From Bacteroidota bacterium (lineage in GTDB: Bacteria > Bacteroidota > Ignavibacteria > Ignavibacteriales > Ignavibacteriaceae): a stretch of DNA of 36,592 bases. Shown here one piece after another: positions 1 through 9,185 of this stretch (positions are counted from its first letter, which is position 1; each line of letters starts with the position of its first letter). Where the stretch lies: assembly GCA_021831685.1 (NCBI GenBank), contig JAKBMG010000140.1, forward strand, positions 2,290 to 38,881, given 5' to 3'. The notes under the pieces are model-generated. The model searched no databases and had not been told where the DNA came from. It worked only from the letters and a program-made list of their open reading frames with translations. Made by a program: the position numbers and the translations under genes.

Positions 1-904
1 GCATCCGTATTCTTTTCGAAGCCTCTGCCTGTAGGGCACTTGTAATAAATGGAGCAGGAGGATTTCGTTTTGTAGTACGTTTAACAATATTACTTATGTG
101 AAATTTTTTCTTTTCCGAAACTTGATTAAACAATTCCAAAGCTTTTTCTTCATTTGAAATTGTTATGCTGTTCTGCAAAAATTCTTCCCAATCCTTTTCA
201 TACATAACCGGTTTTGGCTGAACCCGGATATCTTTCCCATTAATACTAAAAAGCTTTGCTTTGAAAGTATCACCCTTGTCGGTTTTGAAGATTGCCCAAA
301 TTGACCAATATTCAGTAGTAATAAATTTCTCGATCTCAAATTCGCGGTCACAAATTAATTTTAACGCTACCGATTGAACTCGTCCTGCAGAAAGCGCTGT
401 GCTGCCAGACATTTCAATTACAGCTTTCCAAAGAAATGGAGAAATCTTGTAACCGATTATCCTGTCCATGACTCTTCTTGCTCTTTGGGACGATACCAAA
501 TTTGAGTCGATAACTCTAGGATTTTGCATTGCCTTTAGAACGCCGGTTTTTGTTATTTCGTTAAACAATACTCGTTGAATTTTTGAATCGGCATTTAGAA
601 TGTCAGCAATATCTTGAGCAATAGCTTCTCCCTCACGGTCTGGGTCAGTCGCAATAAAAATTTTTTTACTTTTTACTGCTAAAGATTTGATCTTTTTAAT
701 AACATCTCCCTTGCCTCTAATAGTAACAAATTGAGGTAAAAAATCGTTATCAACATCTACACCAAGTTTAGTTTTAGGCAAGTTTTTTATATGTCCGATT
801 GTTGGTTCCACGACATATTCTTTGCCTAAGTATTTATTTATTGTTTTTGCTTTTGCAGGTGATTCTACAAGTACAAGGTTTTTGTTCATAATATTTTTGT
901 TCAT
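1..904 (-). CDS. topA: DNA topoisomerase I, N-terminal part (cut by window edge)
   Basis: Type IA topoisomerase, which relaxes negative supercoils by cutting and passing one strand. About 301 codons are present, reading from 904 to the left edge. The TOPRIM domain begins with LVLVESPAKAKTI and carries the acidic Mg2+ motif ATDPDREGEAIA at about residues 75-90; further on are SSQRARRVMDRIIGYKISP and SAGRVQSVALKLICDRE, typical of the domain that follows. The window ends in the stretch just before the usual position of the catalytic tyrosine, so that residue cannot be checked. Two in-frame ATGs lie 15 bp apart (904 and 889); the second puts the conserved strand nearer the N-terminus, and neither has a clear ribosome binding site. 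It follows ybeY by about 10-25 bp and is the last gene seen of the long minus-strand operon. The family call is certain; the exact start is not. Confidence 0.96.
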   Translation of the reverse strand, partial: MNKNIMNKNLVLVESPAKAKTINKYLGKEYVVEPTIGHIKNLPKTKLGVDVDNDFLPQFVTIRGKGDVIKKIKSLAVKSKKIFIATDPDREGEAIAQDIADILNADSKIQRVLFNEITKTGVLKAMQNPRVIDSNLVSSQRARRVMDRIIGYKISPFLWKAVIEMSGSTALSAGRVQSVALKLICDREFEIEKFITTEYWSIWAIFKTDKGDTFKAKLFSINGKDIRVQPKPVMYEKDWEEFLQNSITISNEEKALELFNQVSEKKKFHISNIVKRTTKRNPPAPFITSALQAEASKRIRM

Positions 905-913
905 ATAAAATAA

Positions 914-1366
914 TTAAGCATTATAAATTTTAACTGTTCTGAAAACAGACCAATAATCTGAACACAACTTATTTTCTAACCTCTTCATAATAAGTTTATC
1001 TTTGTTGTTTTGATCATCATATCCTAATAAATGTAAAATACCATGAATTACAAGTCTGATAATTTCCTCGTCTGTTTTTACTCCATATTTCTTTGCATTT
1101 GCTTCAGCATCTTCAAAAGAAATAAATATTTCACCTTCTAATATATCATGATTACCGTTGTAATTGAAAGTTATTATGTCAGTAGAGTAATGATGATTAA
1201 GGAATTTTTTATTAATTTCAATTATCTCCTCGCTTAAGACAAAATTAATTACCAAGGATGCGAGCTCAAATTCCAAATCTTTTCTTAGTCTTAATATTAT
1301 TGCGTGTATATAACTTTTATTTATCCCATTTCTTTTCGATGAATTGATTTCTAAATTTTTTAACAC
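914..1366 (-). CDS. ybeY: Endoribonuclease YbeY (16S rRNA maturation factor)
   Basis: Single-strand-specific metallo-endoribonuclease of the YbeY/UPF0054 family, acting in 16S rRNA 3'-end maturation and ribosome quality control. The 150-residue length is normal. The metal site HGILHLLGYDD is at residues 108-118: His108 and His112 are kept, while the third ligand, His in E. coli, is Asp118. To my knowledge the same His-to-Asp change is common in Bacteroidota, so this looks like a lineage trait and not damage. The upstream TDIITFNYN and EGEIFIS strands also match the family. The start is a GTG at 1366; no ATG lies near it in frame. It sits 27 bp after the MBL-fold gene and just before topA, in the same operon. 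Confidence 0.93.
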   Translation of the reverse strand: MLKNLEINSSKRNGINKSYIHAIILRLRKDLEFELASLVINFVLSEEIIEINKKFLNHHYSTDIITFNYNGNHDILEGEIFISFEDAEANAKKYGVKTDEEIIRLVIHGILHLLGYDDQNNKDKLIMKRLENKLCSDYWSVFRTVKIYNA

Positions 1367-1393
1367 AATTTTCCTAAATTCTTTTTGTAATAA

Positions 1394-2263
1394 TTAAATT
1401 TTTAATTTCATCCCTTCGATTGATGCTAAGCAATTTACACTTGAATTTTCCTTTTTTATGATTTCAGTGGTTTCTAAATAGATTTCTTCTATTTTTCTAT
1501 CATCATAATCTGGATTGTAATGAAACAGCAAAAGATTTTTAACGTTCGCTAAAATGCTAAAGTAAGCAAGAGAAATGTTGCTTGTGTGCCCCCAGCCTTT
1601 TTTTATTGCTAAAGTGGGTTCATCATAAAAAGTGTCATGTATTAAATAATCGCAATCCTTGCAAAAATGCATAAGCTCCTTATTCATGCTACTCATTTCG
1701 GTATAGTATGGAGATAAGTTATATTTTTTAACAAATAACTCATTATCGGGCATATAAACGATAGTTTTTCCTGAAATTAAAATTTTGTAAGCCAAAGCAG
1801 GTGAAGAGTGATTTGCCCTTATTGTGTGCAATTCTATACCATTAAATATTTTTATATTATCGGGAGAAATATTTTCGAAATCAATTTGACTTTTTACTTG
1901 ATTAATCTTCACGGGGAAATAATGGTCATTCATTTGGCCGCTTAATAAATTTTCAATACTTCTATCCTTATCACTTTCCCCAATAAAAATAATTTTATTA
2001 TTCTCAGAATAAAGCGGTAAAAAAAATGGTATCCCTTGAATATGATCCCAATGATAATGACTAAGAAAAATCGTAATATCCTTTTGAAAACCTTCTTCTT
2101 TCAACTGTTTTCCTAATTCCCTTATCCCACTGCCTGCATCAAAGATAAAAATTTCATTCGAGTCTGTACGCAATTCTACACATGGAGTATTTCCTCCGAA
2201 TTTTACCGTTTTATATCCCGGCACAGGAATGGAACCTCGTGTACCCCAAAATTTCAAATACAT
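1394..2263 (-). CDS. MBL-fold metallo-hydrolase (PhnP/RNase Z-like group)
   Basis: Metallo-beta-lactamase-fold hydrolase of 289 residues, probably cytoplasmic as no signal peptide is visible. The first metal motif is HYHWDH at residues 69-74. Later candidate ligands are the His in RANHSSPA (third motif), the Asp in LIHDTFYDE and the His in GWGHTSN. The N-terminus FWGTRGSIPVPG with GGNTPCVEL resembles the COG1235 (PhnP-like) group, which includes phosphodiesterases acting on cyclic or nucleotide phosphates. The substrate cannot be read from the sequence. The gene begins 7 bp after the carbonic anhydrase-like gene and is followed by ybeY, so all three are co-transcribed. The link to ybeY makes a role in RNA or nucleotide metabolism possible, but that is inference. 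Confidence 0.85.
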   Translation of the reverse strand: MYLKFWGTRGSIPVPGYKTVKFGGNTPCVELRTDSNEIFIFDAGSGIRELGKQLKEEGFQKDITIFLSHYHWDHIQGIPFFLPLYSENNKIIFIGESDKDRSIENLLSGQMNDHYFPVKINQVKSQIDFENISPDNIKIFNGIELHTIRANHSSPALAYKILISGKTIVYMPDNELFVKKYNLSPYYTEMSSMNKELMHFCKDCDYLIHDTFYDEPTLAIKKGWGHTSNISLAYFSILANVKNLLLFHYNPDYDDRKIEEIYLETTEIIKKENSSVNCLASIEGMKLKI

Positions 2264-2270
2264 TTTTACT

Positions 2271-2834
2271 CTATAAATCTTTTAATGATTTGATGGTCAT
2301 CTCGGTATATTTTTTATATCGTAATGCAGAATTTTCAAATTCTTTAATTTCATCTTCTGTCAAATTTCTAACGACTTTCGCAGGTACACCGGCAACTAAT
2401 TTACCTGAAGGGACAATAAAATTAGGTTTAACAACCGAACCAGCAGCCACCATTGAATTTTCTTCTACAATAGCTCCGTCCAAAACAATTGCTCCTATGC
2501 CAACCAAACATAAATCTTTAAGAGTACAGCCGTGAAGTTTTACGGAGTGTCCAATAGTGACTTTATCTCCGATGTTCAGCGGAAATTTTCCGTTTGTAAC
2601 ATGAAGCATTGAACAATCCTGAATATTAGTTAGACTTCCAATGCGAATATAATGAACATCGCCACGTATGACTGTGTTATACCAAACACTTGTATTTTCA
2701 CCAATAGTAACGTCACCAATGATTTTCACTCCGGAAGCTAGGAAAACATTTACTCCCATTCTAGGATAATTATCCAAATACGGAAAAAGCTTTATTTCAT
2801 TATTCAATTCTTTGTGTATTTTGGAGGTATCCAT
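2271..2834 (-). CDS. Gamma-class carbonic anhydrase-like hexapeptide protein
   Basis: Left-handed beta-helix protein of the gamma-carbonic anhydrase/YrdA/PaaY family; active members hydrate CO2 as trimers with a metal at the subunit interface. Visible family marks are the hexapeptide ladder (IIGDVTIGENTSVW onward), RGD in NTVIRGDVHY, IQDCSMLHV with a ligand His, and GHSVKLHGC with the HxxxxH ligand pair. The C-terminal VAGVPAKVVRNLTEDE is also typical. I prefer the ATG at 2834, preceded by GGAAGAGAG at good spacing, giving 187 residues; another in-frame ATG lies at 2849. Either start overlaps the end of the DUF3108 gene by 31-46 bp, so translation is likely coupled. Many members have no proven activity, so function as an enzyme is only probable. 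Confidence 0.9.
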   Translation of the reverse strand: MDTSKIHKELNNEIKLFPYLDNYPRMGVNVFLASGVKIIGDVTIGENTSVWYNTVIRGDVHYIRIGSLTNIQDCSMLHVTNGKFPLNIGDKVTIGHSVKLHGCTLKDLCLVGIGAIVLDGAIVEENSMVAAGSVVKPNFIVPSGKLVAGVPAKVVRNLTEDEIKEFENSALRYKKYTEMTIKSLKDL

Positions 2835-3628
2835 CCGACTCTCTTCCATGATTTTAATTCCACTTTTACGTCACCAACTATAACTTTCATTTTTGCTAAA
2901 ATAGGGATTGCCGCATCATCATTTGAAAACCAGCCTTCAAAATATCCTGTCAATCCAAAAATACTGATAAATTTCATTCTGCCGTCAAGATGCGTACAGG
3001 CAATTGGATAATTCACTGCATCGATAGAAATTCCAGTTACCGGAGCATAAAAGTTTATCATAGTATTTTCCTTTTTTTCTTTTATAAAGCACGGAAGATT
3101 TTCTATTCTATTTTGTCCACTGTTCATTCTTGCATAATAAAGCAGTGAAAGACCATCCTGATATTCTTTTCGTGCAGTTGTGGTTGAGTCCGTCCACAAT
3201 TGCGGTGGATAGATTTTCCCTTTTTTAATGTGAATAATTGAATGAATATAATCGAAATTATAGTCTGTGTAAGTCGTATAGTCCTTATTTTTAACAAGTC
3301 CGCGAAAAAAAACAGAGTAGTAATCCGAATTCATTGTAGTTATATATATCTGGTGTAAATTTACAAAAGGAATTCCCGAATAAGAGTCTATATACCCTAT
3401 AGCGTTGTAATATGTTTTTCCATTTTCATCTTTTTGGCTACGCACAATTATTTTTATTTCGCCAAGCTTTATGAAAGAATAACTTACAACGTATGTTAGT
3501 TCTTCTCCAACTTGAAGTTTTTTATTAGAATAAAAACTATAGCTGTAAGATTTTATATTTTCGTTGGACTTTCTCGAAGGAATAAAAATAAAAAACGGTA
3601 TAACAAGTAAAATGAAGGCTCGCTTCAT
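2804..3628 (-). CDS. DUF3108 domain protein, exported
   Basis: Protein of 274 residues beginning MKRAFILLVIPFFIFIPS, which looks like a signal peptide or N-terminal anchor, so it is probably periplasmic. The rest matches the DUF3108 pattern: LQVGEELTYVVSYSFIKLGEI near residues 38-58, a central beta-rich part with repeated aromatic and Tyr-rich strands, and a closing GLTGYFEGWFSNDDAAIPILAKMKV. DUF3108 proteins are common in Gram-negative bacteria and have no settled function. The ATG overlaps the ctpA stop (ATGA), which indicates translational coupling with the protease upstream, and the 3' end overlaps the carbonic anhydrase-like gene. A role in the envelope is suggested only by export and neighbours. 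Confidence 0.82.
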   Translation of the reverse strand: MKRAFILLVIPFFIFIPSRKSNENIKSYSYSFYSNKKLQVGEELTYVVSYSFIKLGEIKIIVRSQKDENGKTYYNAIGYIDSYSGIPFVNLHQIYITTMNSDYYSVFFRGLVKNKDYTTYTDYNFDYIHSIIHIKKGKIYPPQLWTDSTTTARKEYQDGLSLLYYARMNSGQNRIENLPCFIKEKKENTMINFYAPVTGISIDAVNYPIACTHLDGRMKFISIFGLTGYFEGWFSNDDAAIPILAKMKVIVGDVKVELKSWKRVGWIPPKYTKN

Positions 3629-5238
3629 TTCAAGCCTGCTAATTCTTTAGCTTCTCCAAATAGAGTTACGGCTTTTTTAAATTGATCGTCGTCTCTGAGC
3701 AAAATTTGGTACCAACCTTCATTATGCCATAGACTTCGGGCAACTTCGGCTTTCAATCTTGTAGTGATATATTTTTTGTCCTTCTCGAAGTTTTCTTTAT
3801 TCGCCTTAATCCCTTTTTGTTTTGCGAGATTTAAGAAATCAGTTAAATCATTATTTGTAAATTCAAAGTTCCGTATGAATTTATTCAAATTATTACCGTA
3901 CTTATTTACAATTTCATTTTTATGATAGTCAAGATAATTTAGCACAAACTGGTAGAAAATATTATTCTTTAACAACTCGGTAGTAAAATCAGTTAACTTA
4001 CCATCTTTAACAATAAAATCCGGAGTAATTCCCCCACCGCCGTAAACAATTCTTCCATCGTGAGTTTTAAATTCCGGGAGAGCGCTATCTTTTTCAGCGG
4101 TGTGCTCTAAATTATTGCCGAGAGCATCATTGTTCTTCCCAGCGTCCTCAAAATATTCCTCTTTACTTTTTATTTTTTTATAATCACGCTGAATCAATCT
4201 TCCAGATGGTGTATAATATCTTGCTATTGTTAATCGTAATGCTGAATTATCGGGCAGGGAAAACTGACGCTGAACTAAACCTTTTCCAAAAGTTGTTTCT
4301 CCAACTATCAAAGCTCTATCCCAGTCTTGCATTGCTCCTGTAACGATCTCACTAGCAGAAGCACTCCCATCGTTAACTAATATTATTAAAGGCAAATCTT
4401 TATAAGGCGCTGGTTTGGATGCATCGTATTCTTCATCAAATTCTTTGCGCCTTCCTTTGGTATAAACAATTTTTTTATTATCGCCTATAAATAGATTAGC
4501 AATTTTTACCGCTTGATTTAAGTAGCCTCCGGGGTTGCCGCGAAGATCTAATATAAGCTGCTTCATTCCATGGTTTTTAAGATCGATTAATGCATTATTT
4601 AATTCATCGTAGGTAGTCTCAGCAAATCTTGAAATACTTATGTATCCGGTAGTATTGTCATACATGAAATGAGTATCCACTGAGTATAACGGAATTTTAG
4701 ACCTTGTAATTTCATAATTGATTGGATTCTTAATCCCGTTTCTAAGTACGGTTACTTCTACTTTTGTGCCGGCAGGTCCGCGTAATTTATTTCTAACTTG
4801 TTCGTTTGAAATAGCGATGGCACTTTTATTATTTATCTTAATAATTCTATCGCCTGATAAAATACCAAGCGCTGCGCTGGGTCCTCCCATAATCGGAGCA
4901 ACAACCGTTAAAGTATCATTAAGAATTTGAAACTCGATGCCGATTCCATCGAATTCTCCTTTAAAAGATTCTTCTATCGTTTCCAATTGTTTTGCAGGGA
5001 TGTAAACGGTATGCGGGTCCAGTTTATTAAGCATACCATTTATGGCAGCATCAACAAGTTTTTGAGTGTCGACCTTGTCTACATAATATTTTTCAGTATA
5101 AGCTAGAACATCCTTAAATTTAAGAATACTATCTTGAAGATTATCGTCAGAAAATGCTTTTTGGATTAGGATTCCAATCACAATTCCGATTGTTAAAACA
5201 ACAATTGCAAACGGTATTTTTATCTTTTTGAAATTCAT
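3625..5238 (-). CDS. ctpA: C-terminal processing protease (S41, CtpA/Prc type)
   Basis: Serine protease of family S41 with one N-terminal membrane anchor (residues about 8-28), so it acts in the periplasm. A PDZ domain spans about 90-170 (GIGIEF, ILSGDRIIKINNKSA). The protease core includes DLRGNPGGYL (231-240), the nucleophile region GSASASEI with Ser294, and ETTFGKGLVQ with Lys319. The Ser-Lys spacing of 25 equals that of E. coli Tsp. The C-terminal extension past about residue 400 is helical and Lys-rich, making the protein longer (537 residues) than minimal CtpA. It starts 11 bp after the Wzi-like gene and overlaps the DUF3108 gene by ATGA. It probably processes or degrades envelope proteins; substrates are unknown. 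Confidence 0.93.
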   Translation of the reverse strand: MNFKKIKIPFAIVVLTIGIVIGILIQKAFSDDNLQDSILKFKDVLAYTEKYYVDKVDTQKLVDAAINGMLNKLDPHTVYIPAKQLETIEESFKGEFDGIGIEFQILNDTLTVVAPIMGGPSAALGILSGDRIIKINNKSAIAISNEQVRNKLRGPAGTKVEVTVLRNGIKNPINYEITRSKIPLYSVDTHFMYDNTTGYISISRFAETTYDELNNALIDLKNHGMKQLILDLRGNPGGYLNQAVKIANLFIGDNKKIVYTKGRRKEFDEEYDASKPAPYKDLPLIILVNDGSASASEIVTGAMQDWDRALIVGETTFGKGLVQRQFSLPDNSALRLTIARYYTPSGRLIQRDYKKIKSKEEYFEDAGKNNDALGNNLEHTAEKDSALPEFKTHDGRIVYGGGGITPDFIVKDGKLTDFTTELLKNNIFYQFVLNYLDYHKNEIVNKYGNNLNKFIRNFEFTNNDLTDFLNLAKQKGIKANKENFEKDKKYITTRLKAEVARSLWHNEGWYQILLRDDDQFKKAVTLFGEAKELAGLK

Positions 5239-5249
5239 TTTAATTTATA

Positions 5250-6902
5250 CTAAAGTTTTACACTTACGGTAAAGTATGTTTGAAGCTGGTTATTATTAAC
5301 AGAATTTTGCAGCGATTCATTATAATAAACTAATTTTAAGGATACAAAATATTGCTTGTACGGTTCATAACTTAACAATCCTGTAAAAATTCTTGAGTAT
5401 TCCAAATCACCGTTTAATATTCGTGCGCCAAGTGCGTCAAATGTTCTATGTCCAAGAGCTTCATCTCCACCTATATTTATTATCGTTCCATCAGGTTTTA
5501 CCGGATTTGCCCCGTGAAGGATGTAAGAATAATTTCCCGCAAATGTAAGCCTGTAAGTAAATCTGTAATTTATAGAAAGGTTTAACATTTCGCTGTTTGG
5601 TTTTAAAATTGAACCAAGATTGTAACCAAAGTTTGTAAAATTACTATTGCCTGTCCTATGTGTGTGTACATAAGGATCGATCTTCGTAAACTCAACACCA
5701 AAATCCATCGGAATAATCTCATAAAGATTTGATGAAAATATTCCAATATCGAAAAGAGTTTGGTTTCCGTACCAACCAGTTCCAAGTTTTCCAAAATCTA
5801 AGTCATCAATTAATAGGGTAGAATAAATTTTTAATCCTAGTATCGATCTATCGACAGCATCAAAAAATAAAAATGAATTGTCTCTGTCCTGATTTGCATG
5901 TTCAACAGATTTATAAAATGCAAAAGGGTTTAGATAAGAAAAATCAATTGGTCTGTCGCCGTAAATGATCATTTCTCCGGCGCCAAAAGTAAATTTCTTG
6001 GAGAAATCGACACTTATACGATGATAACCTATATATTTTTCACCTACTACATCTATCCCACCGTTGATTGAATCAGACTGGAAATAAGTATCTCCTAATA
6101 GCTTTCCATGGAAATAAGAGAAGTGGAAGAAATGAAAATCAATATTCATTCCTATATAATCAAACTCAGGAGAGTTATCATCTATAATTGATTTAATTGG
6201 TCCATATCCAATCATCATCCTATCTCTACCCAATTTCAGTTTAAGGTATTTAAAATCTGCTGTCATATACCCTTCAGTTTGATCAAAGAAGGATTGACTC
6301 TGCTTTTCATTAAACTTAAAATTGTATTGAATATCTGGACGGAGTTTTGCCACCTCCTTGTCTCCAAATACATCTCCGTTAGTACCTCTTATGGAAAAAC
6401 CGAATTCGTCTAAAAAGCTTCCTCTAATTTCGCCCCCAATAACTCCGAGCATAGTTGATAAATTATTTTTATTCTCAAAATTATTTTGAGCAATAATTTC
6501 TCCTTCGCCTAAAAGATTAACAAACAAATTAAATTTTTCAGGTTTAATGTAAGAATAAAAATATTTAGCTTTCTGAGAGAATATATTATAGCTGCTATCA
6601 ATATAGGACTGAGAATTTTTTGAAGTGCCGTATAAATCAAATTCAAATTCGGTCTTTAAATCTTCGAGAATTTGTTGGTCAATCTTGTCTAATTTTGATT
6701 CATTTTGAATTATTTCTTTTAAGTAATGAGTAATTTCCTTACGAGGTTTCGGTATTTCGAAAGAATTATAATCGTTAATAATATGAAGGGCTTCCATTCT
6801 TTCTAAAAATTGGTAAACATTGTTGTCTATTCTAACATAGTCGTTTTGAGCGAAAGTAGTAACGCTGTATAGTAAAAAAACAAAAAATATCTTTTTTATC
6901 AT
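5250..6902 (-). CDS. Wzi-like outer-membrane beta-barrel (capsule assembly family)
   Basis: Protein of 550 residues with signal peptide MIKKIFFVFLLYSVTTFAQ. After it comes a short helical segment (VYQFLERMEALHII...KPRKEITHYLKEI) seen at the start of Wzi-type proteins. The remainder is a long run of alternating amphipathic strands rich in Tyr, Phe, Gly and Asp, ending in an aromatic-rich strand with a short C-terminus (TYFTVSVKL), as expected for an outer-membrane barrel. E. coli Wzi anchors capsule polysaccharide to the cell surface. The gene overlaps the preceding glycosyltransferase by ATGA, which supports a surface-glycan role, but no capsule locus is otherwise visible. Family assignment comes from overall layout and the N-terminal motif, so it is moderately sure. 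Confidence 0.72.
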   Translation of the reverse strand: MIKKIFFVFLLYSVTTFAQNDYVRIDNNVYQFLERMEALHIINDYNSFEIPKPRKEITHYLKEIIQNESKLDKIDQQILEDLKTEFEFDLYGTSKNSQSYIDSSYNIFSQKAKYFYSYIKPEKFNLFVNLLGEGEIIAQNNFENKNNLSTMLGVIGGEIRGSFLDEFGFSIRGTNGDVFGDKEVAKLRPDIQYNFKFNEKQSQSFFDQTEGYMTADFKYLKLKLGRDRMMIGYGPIKSIIDDNSPEFDYIGMNIDFHFFHFSYFHGKLLGDTYFQSDSINGGIDVVGEKYIGYHRISVDFSKKFTFGAGEMIIYGDRPIDFSYLNPFAFYKSVEHANQDRDNSFLFFDAVDRSILGLKIYSTLLIDDLDFGKLGTGWYGNQTLFDIGIFSSNLYEIIPMDFGVEFTKIDPYVHTHRTGNSNFTNFGYNLGSILKPNSEMLNLSINYRFTYRLTFAGNYSYILHGANPVKPDGTIINIGGDEALGHRTFDALGARILNGDLEYSRIFTGLLSYEPYKQYFVSLKLVYYNESLQNSVNNNQLQTYFTVSVKL

Positions 6903-7627
6903 CTAACCTGTTCCCATTCTTTTGAAATAGATTTGTTTTTTAACAATACAGAAAGACCATTTTTTGCCCATGAAATTGTAACTCCACCGTAGCCAACCTT
7001 CCTAAATCTTCGAGGGGATTCATATACGCAAACGTCGGTTGTAAATAAAATTTTTCCTAACCGCCTTATTCTTCGGAACAAATCAAAATCCTCTCCGGCA
7101 GCTAATTTTTCATTATACCCGCCCACTATTTCGAAAATATTTTTCCTTATCACCTGGCATTCACCTCTCCCCATCCCAAGTCCAAGAGAATTCAGAAAAT
7201 GAAAATATCCATTATACCCAGTATGGAAAAGTTTATCTGATAAAATTTCTTCTTCAGGAAAAACTTTTACTTTGCAAGTCATTGCAAGGTAATCGCTTTC
7301 TATAAAATTAGTTTCTAAGTATTTAAAAAATAATTTAATATCAGGAATTAGCACATCGGCATTGATAAAAATAAAAATATCGCCGCTAGCTAATCTTGCG
7401 CCGGAATTTCTACCAAGAGCGATGTTTTGTTTTTCACGTTTCGTATGGACAACTACTACGTCAGAATTATTTAAGGCTATGTCGATGGTTTTATCGATAC
7501 TCCCTCCGTCCGATATTATGATATCGAAATCTAAGTTCTTCCTGAGTTCGAAATCGTTCAGTTGAGACAGAAGATTTGGAAGCAGTTTCTCTTCATTTAA
7601 AGTTGGAATGATAATGCTGAACTTCAA
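6899..7627 (-). CDS. Family 2 glycosyltransferase
   Basis: GT-A fold family 2 glycosyltransferase, 242 residues, no membrane helices. It begins KFSIIIPTLNEEKLLPNLL, continues with DIIISDGGSIDKTIDIA (nucleotide-binding part) and carries the metal-binding DxD-type motif in IFIFINADV. The acceptor part has GYNEKLAAGEDFDLFRRIRRLG, the usual ED motif region. The general pattern resembles the TIGR04283-type transferases, whose substrates are mostly unproven. The start is a TTG at 7627, because the frame is closed by a stop shortly upstream and no ATG is available. The stop overlaps the ATG of the Wzi-like gene (ATGA). Sugar donor and acceptor cannot be inferred. Confidence 0.88.
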   Translation of the reverse strand: MKFSIIIPTLNEEKLLPNLLSQLNDFELRKNLDFDIIISDGGSIDKTIDIALNNSDVVVVHTKREKQNIALGRNSGARLASGDIFIFINADVLIPDIKLFFKYLETNFIESDYLAMTCKVKVFPEEEILSDKLFHTGYNGYFHFLNSLGLGMGRGECQVIRKNIFEIVGGYNEKLAAGEDFDLFRRIRRLGKILFTTDVCVYESPRRFRKVGYGGVTISWAKNGLSVLLKNKSISKEWEQVR

Positions 7628-7661
7628 GCCTATACAATCTATTTTAATTTAAAAATCGGAT

Positions 7662-9161
7662 TTAGCCTTTAACTTCCGGCTTCATTTGTGGGAAGAATAT
7701 CACGTCTCTTATTGAAATTTGATTCGTCAACAACATGACAAGCCTATCAATTCCAATTCCCATACCGGCAGTTGGCGGCATGCCATACTCAAGTGCCCTA
7801 ATAAAATCATCATCAATTTGATGTGCTTCTTCATCTCCGGCTTCTTTCATTTTCGTTTGTTCTTCAAACCTAGCTTTTTGATCAATCGGATCATTCAGCT
7901 CACTAAATGCATTGCAAATTTCTCTTCCGGCAACGTAACCTTCAAATCTTTCTACCAATCCTGGTCGCGTGCGGTGTTTTTTTGCTAGAGGTGAAAGTTC
8001 AAGTGGATAGTCGACAACAAAAGTTGGCTGAAGCAAATCCGGCTGAACCAATTGACTAAATATTTCGTCAATTAATTGCGATTTGGTTTCGAGATGATCT
8101 GTCTCAATTCCCAACTTATTTGCAATCATTGAAAGCTCATCATAAGAAACACTGAGAACATCAACACCGGTTTTATCTTTAAGAGCTTCTATCATAGAGA
8201 CTCTTTTCCATGGCGAACTAAAATTTATGTTGATGTTATCAAATTCAAAATCAATTGTTCCGAAAACTTCTATGCAAATATTGTTAACCATATTCTCGAT
8301 ATAATTCATCATCCATTCATAGTCTTTATATGGGACATAAAGCTCCATCATTGTGAATTCAGGATTATGAGTCTTATCCATTCCTTCATTCCTAAAATCT
8401 TTCGATATTTCATAAACTCCATTGAAACCACCGACAATTAATCTCTTAAGATAAAGCTCATCTGCAATTCGTAAATACAAAGTTGTATCAAGTGTGTTAT
8501 GGTGGGTTATAAAAGGCCTTGCAGAGGCTCCTCCATATAAAGGTTGCAGAACCGGAGTTTCGACTTCAAGATAACCGTTTGAATCCAAGAATTTTCTCAT
8601 CGAAGAAATTATGCGGCTTCTTTTAATAAAAACATTTTTAATTTCTGGATTGACTATTAGATCAACATAACGCTGCCGATAGCGTAGTTCTTTATCTGCA
8701 AATTGATCGTGAATGATTTTGTTACCTTGTTCATCAACCGTTTCTTTAGCAATCGGAATTGGCCTCAAAGTTTTTGAAAGAAGTTTTAGTGAAGAAACAT
8801 GCAGAGAGATTTCGCCAGTTTTGGTTTTAAAAACAAAACCTTCTACGCCAATTATATCGCCTATATCCATTAACTTAAAAGCATCATAACTTTCACCAAT
8901 ATCATCTTTTTTCAAGTAGACTTGAATTTTTCCCTTTTCATCCTGAATGTGTGCAAAAGAAGCTTTGCCCATTCGACGGATAGCCATTATTCTACCTGCG
9001 ATTCGGACAACAAGTTTTTCATCCTCCTTGAAAAAGTTTTTTATTTTTTCTGAGTCAGAATCAACATCAAAGGAATAAGCAAATGGTTCAAATCCTTTTT
9101 TCTTAAGTTCCTCTAGTTCTTCATAGCGTCTTTTAATAAGGACATTAATATCTTGTTGCAT
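7662..9161 (-). CDS. lysS: Lysyl-tRNA synthetase, class II
   Basis: Charges tRNA-Lys in the cytoplasm. The N-terminal OB-fold anticodon-binding domain covers about residues 40-145 ([23 protein letters not shown]). The class II catalytic core shows motif 2 as [20 protein letters not shown] and motif 3 as [14 protein letters not shown] near the C-terminus, with the closing [12 protein letters not shown]. Length is normal (499 residues from the ATG at 9161). A TTG 12 bp upstream (9173) keeps the frame open, but the ATG has GGAAAA at suitable distance and better matches family starts. It lies 24 bp after dacB and 34 bp before the glycosyltransferase in the same operon. Confidence 0.97.
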   Translation of the reverse strand: MQQDINVLIKRRYEELEELKKKGFEPFAYSFDVDSDSEKIKNFFKEDEKLVVRIAGRIMAIRRMGKASFAHIQDEKGKIQVYLKKDDIGESYDAFKLMDIGDIIGVEGFVFKTKTGEISLHVSSLKLLSKTLRPIPIAKETVDEQGNKIIHDQFADKELRYRQRYVDLIVNPEIKNVFIKRSRIISSMRKFLDSNGYLEVETPVLQPLYGGASARPFITHHNTLDTTLYLRIADELYLKRLIVGGFNGVYEISKDFRNEGMDKTHNPEFTMMELYVPYKDYEWMMNYIENMVNNICIEVFGTIDFEFDNININFSSPWKRVSMIEALKDKTGVDVLSVSYDELSMIANKLGIETDHLETKSQLIDEIFSQLVQPDLLQPTFVVDYPLELSPLAKKHRTRPGLVERFEGYVAGREICNAFSELNDPIDQKARFEEQTKMKEAGDEEAHQIDDDFIRALEYGMPPTAGMGIGIDRLVMLLTNQISIRDVIFFPQMKPEVKG

Positions 9162-9185
9162 ATTGTTTTCCAAGAATACCTCCGG

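Noticed and set aside
914-1366. Possible loss of function of YbeY from His-to-Asp change in the metal site
   Set aside because: The same substitution is, to my knowledge, common in Bacteroidota YbeY proteins, and the rest of the motif is intact.
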